From Bacteroidales bacterium (GTDB taxonomy: Bacteria > Bacteroidota > Bacteroidia > Bacteroidales > Muribaculaceae), in the NCBI GenBank assembly GCA_004553095.1, contig SFMJ01000034.1, positions 1-12,501 on the forward strand: 12,501 bases of DNA, written 5' to 3'. The translations under genes were made by a program, and so were the position numbers. Shown here piece by piece: positions 12,457-12,501 of this stretch (its first letter is position 1; every line of letters begins with the position of its first letter). A model generated the notes under the pieces. That model had not been told where the DNA came from. It ran no database searches and saw nothing but the letters and a program-made list of their open reading frames with translations.

Positions 12457-12501
12457 ATGCTACCTCTTCAACAGACCATTCAGTTCAGTGATTACAGCGA
12501 T
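12457..12501 (+). CDS. Start of a probable IS transposase, cut by window edge
   Basis: The frame from ATG at 12457 reads MLPLQQTIQFSDYSD and runs into the edge after 15 codons. This resembles the beginning of IS1182-type transposases of Bacteroidales as I remember them, which often continue with a LYDLxxPxDxxLR-like stretch. Fifteen residues cannot prove it. An alternative start at 12452 is in another frame (MICYLFNRPFSSVITA). The adjacent terminator and end-like sequence favour a transposase. Confidence 0.4.
   Translation, partial: MLPLQQTIQFSDYSD

Larger units (their letters stand above)
12321..12501 (+). mobile_element. Probable left end of an insertion sequence
   Basis: The array stops at 12320. 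Next comes GGGCACTGAAAAAGTCCC (12339-12356), of the kind seen at IS ends, then a strong hairpin terminator and a transposase-like start at 12457. The exact left boundary, between 12321 and 12339, is not visible, because the right end and target duplication lie outside the window. The family may be IS1182-like, judged only from the first residues of the protein. Confidence 0.45.

Overview
The window looks like a piece of a Bacteroidales chromosome of moderate GC, possibly a Muribaculaceae- or Porphyromonadaceae-like gut lineage; the family is a guess. The support is the Bacteroidetes -33/-7 promoter type (TTTG or TTGG, about 19 bases, TAnnTTTG) in front of several genes, a DUF3332-type lipoprotein, a membrane-anchored MurF-like protein, and a RecQ with extra sequence before its zinc site. 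Nearly all genes read on the + strand; only the partial GNAT gene at the left edge reads on the - strand.

Layout. 1-503: start of a GNAT acetyltransferase (-), cut by the edge. 504-843: a hairpin repeat, a promoter and a G-rich leader in front of a GT4 glycosyltransferase (844-2043). 2023-2346: a second version of the same repeat, promoter and G-rich leader, in front of an alpha/beta hydrolase (2347-3129). A MurF-like Mur ligase with an N-terminal membrane domain follows (3169-4767). 4768-5330: promoter, structured leader, tRNA-Ala(GGC), then an inverted repeat and a 33-base tandem duplication. 5331-8993: recJ and recQ, almost certainly co-transcribed. 9126-9677: DUF3332-type lipoprotein with its own promoter. 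9849-11973: two tandem YtxH-like proteins, a strong hairpin, a holin/YqjE-like membrane protein, a small basic protein, and prmA. 11996-12320: a noncoding array of twelve 27-base units. 12321-12501: probably the left end of an insertion sequence, with a strong hairpin terminator just before a transposase start.

How the genes fit together. RecQ (3'-5' helicase) and RecJ (5'-3' ssDNA exonuclease) are the classic end-processing pair of the RecF pathway. The hydrolase and the membrane MurF-like ligase probably act together at the envelope, substrate unknown. The YtxH/holin/basic-protein set resembles in layout the enterobacterial yqjD-yqjE-yqjK stress-membrane set.

I do not see a clear new defence or biosynthetic system. 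The most unusual signal is the twice-used upstream module at 572-843 and 2023-2346: hairpins whose arms differ by paired changes, a promoter of identical 19-base spacing, and a quadruplex-prone G-rich leader. Next in interest are the tethered MurF/hydrolase pair, the 27-base array that runs into a probable IS end, and the three-way-junction leader of the tRNA.
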